Source of the DNA: a virus
Reading direction: 5' to 3' (one strand)
IMG/VR virus record: IMGVR_UViG_3300044608_000892
Location: 1 to 35,659 of that record
Length of the DNA stretch: 35,659 nucleotides
Positions within the stretch are counted from its first letter, which is position 1. Each line of letters begins with the position of its first letter. Of this stretch, positions 7,968 to 15,212 are shown piece after piece. The notes under the pieces are model-generated. The model made no database searches. It had not been told where the DNA came from and saw nothing but the letters and a program-made list of their open reading frames with translations. The position numbers were made by a program, and so were the translations under genes.

Positions 7968-8332
7968 TACACCATTCTGCCGCGAGTTTTGCCGCGCTGC
8001 GCTATACCATCACCGCGATGCACTTTGCCGCCATGACTGTAATTTGTCTCATCCCGAGGCTGCATAATCGAGTAATACCGGTTACCGCGTTTCTCTATCT
8101 TTGCACCGCGCTGTTTTTCAGCCTCAACAGCTTTATCAAACGTTGGGTGTTGAGCGCCTTTTAAAATGACATACGCGCCTTCAGGAAGATTGTGCTTTAA
8201 ACGATCAGGCTCACTAACCGGAGCAACGGAACCCCAGTGTCCATCGTCTTTACTGGGCTGCATTTGATTAGCCCGAGCGGTTTTATAGTCGTACTCGTCA
8301 CCTTCGGGATCAAAAGGCTTATTGTTAGTCAC
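7967..8332 (-). CDS. Tagged small virion-region protein (GHWGSVAP family), GTG start
   Basis: A GTG start at 8332 is chosen because it overlaps the upstream stop (GTGACTAA) and because conserved sequence begins there (TNNKPFDPEGDEYDYKTARA). A longer frame to 8404 would overlap the neighbour without a conserved extension. The 121-residue product carries DDGHWGSVAPVSEPDRLKHN and EGAYVILKGAQHPTF, a recurring phage motif set of unknown function. It ends GDGIAQRGKTRGRMV, the same tag found at the ends of three further genes of this arm. The tag lies 15 residues from the stop. Confidence 0.7.
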   Translation of the reverse strand: MTNNKPFDPEGDEYDYKTARANQMQPSKDDGHWGSVAPVSEPDRLKHNLPEGAYVILKGAQHPTFDKAVEAEKQRGAKIEKRGNRYYSIMQPRDETNYSHGGKVHRGDGIAQRGKTRGRMV

Positions 8333-8609
8333 GGTAAGAACCGCCCTTAGCTTTGTATTGCTTAGCAAGAAGCTGGGCCTTACGGCCCGACCATTCCCCT
8401 GCACCTGTACCCTGAACCGCCTGAGCCTTGATCTTGTTGAACAAGGCTTTGCGCATCCCGGGCTTAGTGTAGTTGCCAGCTTCGTTCACGCGGCTGACCT
8501 TTCCACCTTCTGCATACTCGTAGAAAGCAGTATCGTCCCGCCGCTGCTTGCGCTTGGGCTCGGGCATTTTGTTGGGGTTGATCGCCCCCATGCCACGTGA
8601 AGCCATCAT
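8325..8609 (-). CDS. Small basic conserved phage protein, 94 aa
   Basis: The start at 8609 (MMASRGMGAINPNKMPEPKR) is preceded by GGAGG at 8-nt spacing; a TTG five codons upstream is less likely. The protein contains KRKQRRDDTAFYEYAEGGKV, VSRVNEAGNYTKPGMRKALF and WSGRKAQLLAKQYKAKGGSY. The NEAGNYTKPxMRK...WSxRKAQxLAKxYKxxGGxY pattern is conserved in many uncharacterised aquatic phage proteins. It is strongly basic with no membrane segment. It lies among the tagged proteins but lacks the RGKT tag itself. The function is unknown. Confidence 0.75.
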   Translation of the reverse strand: MMASRGMGAINPNKMPEPKRKQRRDDTAFYEYAEGGKVSRVNEAGNYTKPGMRKALFNKIKAQAVQGTGAGEWSGRKAQLLAKQYKAKGGSYRD

Positions 8610-8641
8610 CTTGAGTACCTCCAAGCGTAAACATTGACGCT

Positions 8642-9049
8642 TTAAACAAACTTGCCGCGCGTCTTGCCGCGTTGAGCAACACCATCAGCGCGCCGCGAAG
8701 CAGAGCTAACTGCTCCGACTTTAGCATAGCCTTTGACAGCGCCACCGCTTTTAAACGGGGGCATTCGCCCCATTGACGGAGACATTCTGGGCAGGCTTGA
8801 CGCGATCTGGGCATCTTTCTGCTGTTGCAGTTGATCAGCAGCCGCTCGTTGTGTTTGCGCATCTTTCTGCTGTTGCAGTTGATCAGCAAGAGCTTGCGTT
8901 TTGCCTAGCTGCATTCGCTCAGCATCTTTCTGCTGTTGCACAGCGTCTTGTTGCAAGCTGGCGTTTGCAGGACTAGGCCCGGTTTTCCTGCCTGTAACGG
9001 TTCGCATCCGCGGCGGGGGAGGAGCAAAGGCGCGTCGTTTCATAAACAT
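8642..9049 (-). CDS. Gln-rich coiled-coil protein with 16-aa repeats and C-terminal RGKT tag
   Basis: This 135-residue protein has a Pro/Arg-rich N terminus (FAPPPPRMRTVTGRKTGPSP) and a Gln-rich helical middle built on ADQLQQQKDAQ units spaced 16 residues apart. The C terminus is Gly/Lys-rich and ends in ASRRADGVAQRGKTRGKFV. The final tag is shared with neighbouring genes. The start at 9049 follows AGG at 9-nt spacing and overlaps nothing; a second ATG two codons in is possible. The middle is likely a coiled coil. No function is known. Confidence 0.7.
   Translation of the reverse strand: MFMKRRAFAPPPPRMRTVTGRKTGPSPANASLQQDAVQQQKDAERMQLGKTQALADQLQQQKDAQTQRAAADQLQQQKDAQIASSLPRMSPSMGRMPPFKSGGAVKGYAKVGAVSSASRRADGVAQRGKTRGKFV
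8811..8940 (-). repeat. 48-bp-period direct repeats inside the coiled-coil gene
   Basis: A 30-bp sequence beginning GCATCTTTCTGCTGTTGCAG on the plus strand occurs at 8811-8840 and again, without mismatch, at 8859-8888. A 19-bp partial copy lies at 8922-8940. The period between the first two is 48 bp, encoding 16 residues. Near-identity at the DNA level suggests recent duplication or selection against drift. Confidence 0.85.
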
Positions 9050-9050
9050 T

Positions 9051-9437
9051 TTAAATTACCTTTCCTTTGGTTTTGCCCCGCTGAGCACAGCCATCTGCCC
9101 GCTTGGATGCAGAGCCTACAGAACCGCCTCCGGCGTAACCAATCGGGCCACCTTTAGCACGACGCATAGAACCGCGAGACTTCTCGTATGCCTCTTCCAT
9201 CTGCCGCATCATCCGCTCATCATCAACCTGAGCTTTCATCCGCGCCTCTTCTTCCGGCGTCGGAATCATAATATCTCGCGGTGGAGCCGGACGGGGAGTA
9301 GGGCCAGCTTCTTTACCTCGCCGGAACTCATCTTCTATCACAGGAGCCATCTCCCGCCGCTTAGGCGGTTTGGTTCCCATCGAGTGATACGGGGCGTCCT
9401 CGTATCCCTTTTTCATTCCGCGCAGAGTATTAGGCAT
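9051..9437 (-). CDS. Charged virion-region protein with C-terminal RGKT tag
   Basis: This 128-residue protein begins MPNTLRGMKKGYEDAPYHSM and has a proline-rich stretch (GPTPRPAPPRDIMIPTPEEE) followed by a charged helix (ARMKAQVDDERMMRQMEEAY). It ends YAGGGSVGSASKRADGCAQRGKTKGKVI, so it carries the same terminal tag as its neighbours, here with a cysteine in the DG-x-A position. It is 1 bp from both adjacent genes. It is probably a virion or assembly component by location only. Confidence 0.7.
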   Translation of the reverse strand: MPNTLRGMKKGYEDAPYHSMGTKPPKRREMAPVIEDEFRRGKEAGPTPRPAPPRDIMIPTPEEEARMKAQVDDERMMRQMEEAYEKSRGSMRRAKGGPIGYAGGGSVGSASKRADGCAQRGKTKGKVI

Positions 9438-9438
9438 A

Positions 9439-9933
9439 TCAGCACTTCCCGCCGCCCATCATGCGGACCTGCATAGCTTTGGTCTTGCCTTTCTTGGCAA
9501 TACCGTCAGCAGCTTTGTGCCCCGGTGCAAGACCGCCGGATTTGTAGGTCATGCCGCCGCCCATCATCTTCTTGGCCATGCCGCCCGCCTTCATCTTGCC
9601 TTCGCCATCGGCCGCAAAAGCGGGAACTTTTTTCCCGTCTTTCATAACCATTGGCATACCGCCAGAAGCGTAACCGCCTTTCTTCATGCCCATCTCGGCC
9701 ATCTCATGCTTGACCATAGCCTTGGGAGCACCCTTCTTTTTCATGAAGGCCACTTCTTTACCCATCATAGCTTTCGATTCTTTCATTTCGCCACCTTGGT
9801 TGAATTTACGGCCCTTATCGGCCTGCATGAATTCCTTGCCAACCTTTTGTGGGATGCCAAGGCGTTTAGAAGCTGCGGGGTCATTGGCGACCATCGCCAT
9901 CAAGTTGTGTTGAGCTTTGGTCTTGCTTGGCAT
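9439..9933 (-). CDS. Lys/Gly/Met-rich basic protein with RGKT-like tag
   Basis: This 164-residue protein begins MPSKTKAQHNLMAMVANDPA and continues SKRLGIPQKVGKEFMQADKG. The opening (KTKAQHNLM...AASKRLGIPQKVGKEF) is a well-conserved phage motif. The rest is Lys/Gly/Met-rich and low complexity (MKKKGAPKAMVKHEMAEMGM, KKMMGGGMTYKSGGLAPGHK). The tag variant near the end is ADGIAKKGKTKA, followed by an extra MQVRMMGGGKC tail. The composition suggests nucleic-acid contact or a packaged basic protein; that is inference. The 5' end overlaps the putative holin gene by 53 bp. Confidence 0.72.
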   Translation of the reverse strand: MPSKTKAQHNLMAMVANDPAASKRLGIPQKVGKEFMQADKGRKFNQGGEMKESKAMMGKEVAFMKKKGAPKAMVKHEMAEMGMKKGGYASGGMPMVMKDGKKVPAFAADGEGKMKAGGMAKKMMGGGMTYKSGGLAPGHKAADGIAKKGKTKAMQVRMMGGGKC

Positions 9934-10111
9934 TTGCCCTCCCAGTAAAACCTTTTACTGTGTCGGTTTCCCAGATTCGGATTGCAAACCATATTACGGT
10001 TAACACCCCGCCAATCAAACCAACAATAGGCGGGAACCATTGCATAAAACCAGCAACGCCCACAACAACGGCAGCGCCATCAGCAGCGGTTTTGATTTCT
10101 TGTGCGTTCAT
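9881..10111 (-). CDS. Putative holin (small membrane protein)
   Basis: This 76-residue protein has a short N terminus (MNAQEIKTAADGAAVVVGVA), two adjacent hydrophobic segments (about residues 13-30 and 32-48, separated by a PP turn) and a charged hydrophilic tail (WETDTVKGF... to the end). The size, two-helix layout and polar C terminus fit class II holins, which form the inner-membrane lesion at lysis. No endolysin gene is visible nearby, so the call rests on topology only. The last 53 bp overlap the next gene in another frame. Confidence 0.55.
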   Translation of the reverse strand: MNAQEIKTAADGAAVVVGVAGFMQWFPPIVGLIGGVLTVIWFAIRIWETDTVKGFTGRANAKQDQSSTQLDGDGRQ

Positions 10112-10112
10112 C

Positions 10113-10364
10113 TTAGCAAGCCCATTTCCTCAAACTTTTATTGATCCGGCTGTTTGGGTCATTCGCGGTCTTCGCTGAAGTCAGCTTCTTCTTCATCCCC
10201 GTCATACGGGCACAGAATGATTTCTTCCTTGAACCGCCTTCCGGTTGCGGGGCCTTGAGCCCCGGCTTCCCCGGATTGGCTTTGTTGTAGCTGGCGCGTC
10301 CTTTGGCATTCAAACCACCAGAGGGATTCTTGCCTTCTGATCGCTGCCATGCTGGCGTCTTCAT
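10113..10364 (-). CDS. Small basic conserved phage protein (TPAWQRSEGKNPSGGLNAKG family)
   Basis: This 83-residue protein begins MKTPAWQRSEGKNPSGGLNA, followed by KGRASYNKANPGKPGLKAPQ and KKSFCARMTGMKKK. I recognise the W-x-R-x-x-G-K-x-P-x-G-G-L-N-x-K-G-R-x-S motif from many short phage proteins of unknown function, often encoded close to capsid genes. It is strongly basic, with 20-plus Lys/Arg residues, and has no membrane segment. It is 1 bp from the putative holin and 2 bp from the next gene, so it is part of the same transcript. Confidence 0.75.
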   Translation of the reverse strand: MKTPAWQRSEGKNPSGGLNAKGRASYNKANPGKPGLKAPQPEGGSRKKSFCARMTGMKKKLTSAKTANDPNSRINKSLRKWAC

Positions 10365-10366
10365 GC

Positions 10367-10957
10367 TTACCCGCAGATGATGGTGCAGAAGGTCACGTTG
10401 GTCAACGTCACCACACAGTAGTCTTGATTAGACCCTAGCGTAGTCAAGATACCCTCTGCTGCCATATACAGGCTATTAACCGCAATGGCTGACGCAGGAG
10501 TATTTACCTGAAGCCGCAAGGCGCTAGCAAGATCATTGGTGTTGAACTTAATAGAACCTGCGGTGCCGGTTCCAACAAAGTACAAACCTTTGATACGGGT
10601 CCGGGGGAGAGCAAGACTTCCCGTCGTACCAATCTTGACGTTCCCAGCCGACGCTCCGCTAGCCGTGATGGACTCAACACGAGCGTAGTAGTTAGACGAG
10701 GTAACGGTCGTGGCATTCGGGCCGGTCAGCGTTTCACTGACAACGGTATTAGACAGATCACCAACTTTAATTCCAGTGATCGTGAACGTAATACCGGAAT
10801 CGTTCCCAGCAGAGGTAATGATTACCTTGTAACCATACCCATTAGGCCCAACCGTGTTGGCTAACAGCGGAAGCAAACCTGCACCTGCGATAGACGCATT
10901 CGCCCGATAATAGGCATCGTCCGTCGCAGGCGTTACTGCCCATACGTCATATTGCAT
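10367..10957 (-). CDS. Virion structural protein, beta-rich
   Basis: This 196-residue protein begins MQYDVWAVTPATDDAYYRAN and consists mostly of short Thr/Ser/Gly/Val strands (GNDSGITFTITGIKVGDLSN, VSETLTGPNATTVTSSNYYA). It has no enzymatic motifs. Its position one gene after the promoter that follows the capsid gene suggests a decoration, tail or head-accessory protein. It lies 12 bp after the 174-residue structural protein. It may share a fold with that protein, but no alignment was possible here. Confidence 0.7.
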   Translation of the reverse strand: MQYDVWAVTPATDDAYYRANASIAGAGLLPLLANTVGPNGYGYKVIITSAGNDSGITFTITGIKVGDLSNTVVSETLTGPNATTVTSSNYYARVESITASGASAGNVKIGTTGSLALPRTRIKGLYFVGTGTAGSIKFNTNDLASALRLQVNTPASAIAVNSLYMAAEGILTTLGSNQDYCVVTLTNVTFCTIICG

Positions 10958-10969
10958 GACGGACTCCTA

Positions 10970-11494
10970 TTACTGGTCAGCAAAAGCAGGAGCAGTTGCA
11001 CCAGTGACGCTACCCCACACCTGCCAGTTAGTTCCGTTAATCGCCAGAACGTTAATCTGCGCAGCGGCGGGGACGTTGACCTGAAGCTTGCTATTAGAGT
11101 TCCCGTCCGAGAACACAACAGACGCAGCACCATCATCCGTGTCGTTAAACGCAACACCACCAATAAAGTAATTGGTGTTCGACCCGGTGTTGATGATGAA
11201 GTCCGTAGCGTCAGCAGCACCGCCGCCATACACGAACGTAAACATCAGACCTGCAACAGGAGCCGGGAGAGTATAGGTGTTGTCCTGCGTACCGTTGGGG
11301 ACAATGTTAATCCGACCAGCGTTAACAGCGGCGGTTAACGAAGCATTACCATCAGCCAGCGATACAGGGGCTGCAACTACGCCAGAACTGGAGAATGCCG
11401 GACCGACTGTGACAGCGCCAGTAGAAGAATTAACAGAGATGGTCTCAAAACCATTCTGCGAACGTACCGGGCCGGAAAAAGAAGTATTAGCCAT
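10970..11494 (-). CDS. Virion structural protein, first gene after the capsid terminator/promoter
   Basis: This 174-residue protein begins MANTSFSGPVRSQNGFETIS and has a beta-rich body with PNGTQDNTYTLPAPVAGLMF and NVLAINGTNWQVWGSVTGAT. The opening (FSGPVRSxNGF) and the W-x-V-W-G close are common in small phage virion proteins encoded near capsid genes. It is the first gene downstream of the candidate promoter at 11581-11609, with a leader of about 80 nt. Separate transcription from the capsid gene could tune its level. Confidence 0.75.
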   Translation of the reverse strand: MANTSFSGPVRSQNGFETISVNSSTGAVTVGPAFSSSGVVAAPVSLADGNASLTAAVNAGRINIVPNGTQDNTYTLPAPVAGLMFTFVYGGGAADATDFIINTGSNTNYFIGGVAFNDTDDGAASVVFSDGNSNSKLQVNVPAAAQINVLAINGTNWQVWGSVTGATAPAFADQ

Positions 11495-11580
11495 GATTCC
11501 TCACATGCGAGCTAGGGAGACTGTCTGCATGTCGTCTGGCCGGGACCAGTCAGTTCTCCCGGATAACCCCGGAATAACTC

Positions 11581-11609
11581 TTTTTATCAGGTTACAAACA
11601 GCGTGTCAA
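11581..11609 (-). promoter_or_regulatory. Sigma70-like promoter downstream of the capsid terminator
   Basis: On the minus strand a perfect TTGACA (11609-11604) is followed by a 17-nt spacer and TAAAAA (11586-11581). It begins only a few bases after the terminator T-tract and would restart transcription into the genes from 11494 leftward. The -10 matches 4 of 6 consensus positions. Confidence 0.6.
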
Positions 11610-11614
11610 TAAGC

Positions 11615-11640
11615 AATAAAAAAGCCCCCTTTCGGGGGCT
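11615..11640 (-). terminator. Rho-independent terminator after the major capsid gene
   Basis: Read on the minus strand, AGCCCCC GAAA GGGGGCT forms a 7-bp GC-rich hairpin with a GAAA loop, followed directly by TTTTTTATT. It lies 25 bp beyond the capsid stop codon, so it would end the terminase-portal-capsid transcript. Confidence 0.9.
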
Positions 11641-11664
11641 CAAATCTAGCTAAGTGCTTGATTT

Positions 11665-12576
11665 TTAAGAAGCGCCAGGGCTCCCAAATATGCCGAGCGG
11701 GTCCGACACCCCGAACGAATACCGCTCGCGGGCCTTATACCTAGCATTCCCGGTATCGAAGTCGCCATCCATGGAGGTGGAGAGCGGCGTACGGACGAAG
11801 TGCTTAAGTCCGTTGGGAACGTCGGTCGTAAGGAACCACGCGTTGGTATCGGTCAGGAAGTGGTTAACTGCATAACCTTCCGGGATCGAACCATTGCTCT
11901 TGATGGCGTTGATGTCGTTATCAGCCGTCGAGACACGGAGTTCCGTTTCGAGCAGGCGGGTTGCAACGAACATGAGCGCCGGGGGAACAATGAGTTTCCG
12001 GGGTTTTGCAGCGATCAGCAGACCACGTTCATCGGTCCACGCAGCGATCTGAATGACAGCCGCCTCAAGGGAGGTTTCATTCAGGTCTGCGCCGGTAGAT
12101 GGGCGGTTGCTGTTGGTGCCACCAGAGACCAGCGGGTGAGCGGTCGAGAACAGGCTTACGCCGTCGCCGTAGGTCACAGCGGAGCTAAAGCCATTGTTCA
12201 GAACGGCAGCGGCTTTAACCTGCTTGGTGTACGCCATAGCACGAGCCAGTGCTTTGGTATAACGAGCCGAGAGGCTGTCATACAGGTTGTCTTCCATCGC
12301 CTCTTCGGTGATAGAGAAACCCATCGCAATGGTTTCGTGGTTATAACGTGCAGTCCATGCTTCTTGCGCATTGTCATACGCAATTGCCTGACCTTCGTTC
12401 TTGACCGGAGCGGCGGAGAAACCAGCAAGCTTGGTCTCTTCTTCGAACGAACGCTCAGAGGTCTCGGTTTCGTAGATCTCTTTGTGTTCTTCGCCGTAAC
12501 GGTTGTACTCCAGACCGAACAGTGCATTAAGCCCCGGGAGGAGTTCTTTCAGTAGTTGTGCGCGTGAAATAGCCAT
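11665..12576 (-). CDS. Major capsid protein (HK97 fold, Mu-gpT-like)
   Basis: This 303-residue protein contains the features I expect of this capsid group: KELLPGLNALFGLEYNRYGE at the N terminus, FEEETKLAGFSAAPVKNEGQ, the ARYNHETIAMGFSITEEAME segment, SLFSTAHPL, KLIVPPALMFVATRLLETEL and a C-terminal YKARERYSFGVSDPLGIFGS. It assembles the icosahedral shell around the scaffold. It has no long N-terminal delta domain, in line with a separate scaffold gene upstream (13879-14805). It is followed at once by a strong terminator, as expected for a heavily expressed gene. Confidence 0.88.
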   Translation of the reverse strand: MAISRAQLLKELLPGLNALFGLEYNRYGEEHKEIYETETSERSFEEETKLAGFSAAPVKNEGQAIAYDNAQEAWTARYNHETIAMGFSITEEAMEDNLYDSLSARYTKALARAMAYTKQVKAAAVLNNGFSSAVTYGDGVSLFSTAHPLVSGGTNSNRPSTGADLNETSLEAAVIQIAAWTDERGLLIAAKPRKLIVPPALMFVATRLLETELRVSTADNDINAIKSNGSIPEGYAVNHFLTDTNAWFLTTDVPNGLKHFVRTPLSTSMDGDFDTGNARYKARERYSFGVSDPLGIFGSPGAS

Positions 12577-12588
12577 GACTTAACTCCT

Positions 12589-13419
12589 TTAGGCCGTCGC
12601 GGTGGCAGCGTAATACTCGTGCTGACCGAAGTTGAGCTTAACCAACAGCTCGGGGAACTGGGTAAACACCAACGTTGCGCTAGAAGCAAACGCCACCAAA
12701 GGCGCTTGATTTAGAACAAACGAGGTGGCACCAGCAGCGGCGGCGGTATCTACAAACGAACCGGACGGGATGTACTGCCCGTTTGAAGCAAGACTACCAA
12801 CATCCGTACCTACGGGCAGTGCAAAAGGCAGAGCCGAGCAAGTAACGGTGGCGGTCGAAATGCTAGTGAACGTTGCAGTACCAAGCGACACAGCGGTCTC
12901 AGGCACAACACCCAGAACACGAATTGGAAGCGCATCCGTGGTTGCGGGGGTGTCCGTCGGTGCCAGCAGTGCGTTCAACGAGTTGCCAGTATTTGAATTG
13001 CCGGTGTTGTTGATACACGCAAGGTTCTGACCGATCATGGCGCGAGCGCCAGAAGCAATAACGGTTGTGGCCGAGCAAACCGCAGCTTGGAACACCGTAT
13101 CCGGGTCGTCGCAAACATAAGCAACGCAATCACCAGCGGCAGTACTAGCCACCCAGTTCTGCGAGAACTGCTTCTGCTTGGTCGTCGGGTTGGTGAACGA
13201 ACAGCCGAGAAAGACACCAACAAGGGTGCCAACGGTGCCGGTCGAAACGCTAATCCGCTCAAGATTGCCGCGAACGAGCGCAACGAAGTCACCATAGAAA
13301 ATGTCCGTGGCGTACGCGTAAGTAATGTTATACATCCGCGTAGAACCGGCGAACACCTGCCCACCGATCAGATTGATCGGCTTTAGCCCGTAGGGCTTAT
13401 CAACCGTGGGGTAAGCCAT
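12589..13419 (-). CDS. Conserved head protein encoded before the capsid gene
   Basis: This 276-residue protein begins MAYPTVDKPYGLKPINLIGG, followed by AGSTRMYNITYAYATDIFYG and a long beta-rich region (FLGCSFTNPTTKQKQFSQNW). The opening KPYGLKPINLIGG...G is conserved in phage proteins encoded beside the major capsid gene; I think of them as head decoration or minor capsid candidates. It sits 12 bp upstream of the capsid gene with a good SD. There is no protease or enzyme motif. The role is inferred from position. Confidence 0.75.
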   Translation of the reverse strand: MAYPTVDKPYGLKPINLIGGQVFAGSTRMYNITYAYATDIFYGDFVALVRGNLERISVSTGTVGTLVGVFLGCSFTNPTTKQKQFSQNWVASTAAGDCVAYVCDDPDTVFQAAVCSATTVIASGARAMIGQNLACINNTGNSNTGNSLNALLAPTDTPATTDALPIRVLGVVPETAVSLGTATFTSISTATVTCSALPFALPVGTDVGSLASNGQYIPSGSFVDTAAAAGATSFVLNQAPLVAFASSATLVFTQFPELLVKLNFGQHEYYAATATA

Positions 13420-13433
13420 TTAAGACTCCTGAA

Positions 13434-13886
13434 TTATTTCGCGTTACTGCCAAACCTTACTTCGCTCCGGCGCTCTTTAAACACCGGCATGCGAGGATCG
13501 TTTTGGCTCATGAAGTGGTTGTCTACCGAGGTCATTTGACTTTCCGCCTGCTGTTCATAGAACTTATTGCGTTGGTCAACAAACTCGATTGGGGTTTTGC
13601 AAAGTAAGAGTCCACCAATCTCAATACTGTCTGGGAATCGGGGCCGTTCCCCGGTTGCCATCAATTGGATTTCGGGATGCTCAGAAGCCTTTACAGGTTC
13701 CCAACCTTCGCGGAGCTTGGAAGAAACATTTCGCGCATCGTCTTTACCCATAAAACCTACACGAATCCAGCGGAAAGCATAACCGGGTTCCGGGGTGGGG
13801 TCAGGCAAAAGCTGTGGAGGCATCCACTTCGCGGGCCGCTCGTATTTAGCACGGGTTTCTTGATCTCGGGGGGTACGTTCAGCCAT
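13434..13886 (-). CDS. Conserved head-region protein (RWIRVGFMGKDDARNVSSK family)
   Basis: This 150-residue protein contains PGYAFRWIRVGFMGKDDARN, SSKLREGWEPVKASEHPEIQ and IEIGGLLLCKTPIEFVDQRN. The motif series YRWIR...DxxNVSxKxREGWEPVKxxxHPE...G-LLLxKxP is a strong conserved pattern in aquatic phages beside scaffold and capsid genes. It is charged and soluble and probably helical at the C terminus. It overlaps the scaffold gene by 8 bp, indicating coupling. The function is unknown; involvement in capsid assembly is likely from position. Confidence 0.75.
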   Translation of the reverse strand: MAERTPRDQETRAKYERPAKWMPPQLLPDPTPEPGYAFRWIRVGFMGKDDARNVSSKLREGWEPVKASEHPEIQLMATGERPRFPDSIEIGGLLLCKTPIEFVDQRNKFYEQQAESQMTSVDNHFMSQNDPRMPVFKERRSEVRFGSNAK

Positions 13887-14805
13887 TTTGTTTCCTCATC
13901 TCTTCCGCTACCGCACGGGCGTACTGCTCATTCGTCAGTCCTAACCGCTTGGCTAAAGTTTCTTGTGTCCTCGTTAACACGATCTTTCTGGGCGCAGTGT
14001 TACGTGTGGCAGGTGCTACAACAGATGCTTTCTTCACCGGTTTCTCTGAGGGGAACGCATCAGGGAAAACTTGGCGCATTTCTGCGTTAATACGGCCAAA
14101 ATACTCGTCACTCCGTGTATCAACTCCACTATCCACAAGTTCTTGGTGAATCGTTAAAGCCATCGCTGTCATTCGCTTGTTATCCCCAAACCAAGGATTG
14201 GCTTCTCGCCACGCATTAACTTTGGGGTCAACTTGCGGTACAACTGGCTCTGGATCGGGTTGTACAACAGGTTTTGGTTTTTGTAAAGCGGGTTTAAAGT
14301 TATTTACGCGCTCAGCTTTGATTTTCGCGCTTGTTAATGCTTCCTGCGCGTCAACCAATTTATCGGAATCGCCAGACTCGTAGGCTTCTTTATACTGCCG
14401 TTTAGCCTGTTCTAATTCCTGCGCGACAACTTTTTTAGCCTGCTCTAACAGAGCCTGCTGGCCTTGGCCGAGGTTACTTTGGAGTTTTTTGTTCTCTTCG
14501 ATAACGGACTGAGCAAGGCGCAGAGCTTCTTCTCGTTCACGCAAAGCCGATTCTTTGGCTCTACGTTCTTCGTGATATCCCTTTGAGAAATGCTGAATAC
14601 GCTTTTTGGCGTTTTCAGAATAGCTGGCAAGCTCTTCATCAGTAACATCGGCAGGAGCCTCTTTCATAGGAGGACGGTTGCGATCTGCTTCAGGCGTGTC
14701 GTCTACTACTTCTACTTCGACATCGCTTTCAACTGATACTTCCAGCTTCTCTTCTTCTGCCTTGACCGGTTTTTCATCCGGGAATTTAAACTTTTCTGTA
14801 TCCAT
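13879..14805 (-). CDS. Capsid scaffold-like protein
   Basis: This 308-residue protein is acidic at the N terminus (EEEKLEVSVESDVEVEVVDD) and has a long charged coiled-coil region (about residues 60-165: ENAKKRIQHFSKGYHEERRA, LREREEALRLAQSVIEENKK). A proline-rich linker (PKPVVQPDPEPVVPQVDPKV) comes next, then a basic C terminus with NAWREANPWFGDNKRMTAMA and TRTQETLAKRLGLTNEQYAR. The acidic N terminus, coiled coil and basic C-terminal binding region are the usual layout of phage scaffolds, which guide capsid assembly and then leave. The order portal-scaffold-capsid agrees. Confidence 0.8.
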   Translation of the reverse strand: MDTEKFKFPDEKPVKAEEEKLEVSVESDVEVEVVDDTPEADRNRPPMKEAPADVTDEELASYSENAKKRIQHFSKGYHEERRAKESALREREEALRLAQSVIEENKKLQSNLGQGQQALLEQAKKVVAQELEQAKRQYKEAYESGDSDKLVDAQEALTSAKIKAERVNNFKPALQKPKPVVQPDPEPVVPQVDPKVNAWREANPWFGDNKRMTAMALTIHQELVDSGVDTRSDEYFGRINAEMRQVFPDAFPSEKPVKKASVVAPATRNTAPRKIVLTRTQETLAKRLGLTNEQYARAVAEEMRKQNG

Positions 14806-14807
14806 GA

Positions 14808-15212
14808 TTAAGCCCTCGACACGCCGCGCGGATCTTCTACAACGGCTTCAACAGAATCGTCGTTGATCAGACGAAACTCTCTGCCGTGAATCTTGATTCT
14901 GGTTCCTGTATTAGGTCTAACCAGAATAAAGTCCCCTTTCTTGCACGAAGGCCCGCTGGGAAACCGTTCTTTGTCTTTATAACAATCCGGCCCGAGCGCA
15001 ACTACAAACAAAACCGGCGACATCACTTCTTCGTAATGAAGCGTTTGTCCGGCTTTGACTAGCCCGCTTTCGTATTCGTCTTCAATCTCTGGTAAAGCAC
15101 AGAGAATGTGATACGTAACAGGTATAGGCAGTTGTCTTGCCTTTTCCTCCGGGGTCTCCGGAAGGTGTGTGGGGATGGAATTCTCCCCGGTGGCGATCAA
15201 AAGCTCACTCAT
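14808..15212 (-). CDS. GroES-like (Cpn10-fold) co-chaperonin candidate
   Basis: The start at 15212 (MSELLIATGENSIPTHLPET) is chosen because GGAG lies 7 nt upstream and the codon overlaps the previous stop. The 134-residue protein aligns by eye along the length of Cpn10. YHILCALPEIEDEYESGLVK matches the R-V-L-V-K-P...T-x-G-G-I region, LFVVALGPDCYKD matches G-x-V-x-A-V-G-x-G, CKKGDFILVRPNTGTRIKIH matches VKxGDxVxF...GTxIK, and FRLINDDSVEAVVEDP matches the C-terminal LI-E-D-I-L-A-V-V. The mobile loop would be around SGLVKAGQ. It may modify host GroEL for folding the capsid protein; that is inference from fold and position. Confidence 0.65.
   Translation of the reverse strand: MSELLIATGENSIPTHLPETPEEKARQLPIPVTYHILCALPEIEDEYESGLVKAGQTLHYEEVMSPVLFVVALGPDCYKDKERFPSGPSCKKGDFILVRPNTGTRIKIHGREFRLINDDSVEAVVEDPRGVSRA

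Noticed and set aside
8333-8404. Extended N terminus of the GHWGSVAP-family gene
   Set aside because: The extra residues read through the neighbouring gene in another frame, and the conserved part begins at the GTG overlapping the upstream stop.
8464-8889. 141-residue frame with repeated LINCNSRKM phrases
   Set aside because: It is the alternative frame of the 48-bp DNA repeats in the 8642-9049 gene and overlaps two better-supported genes.
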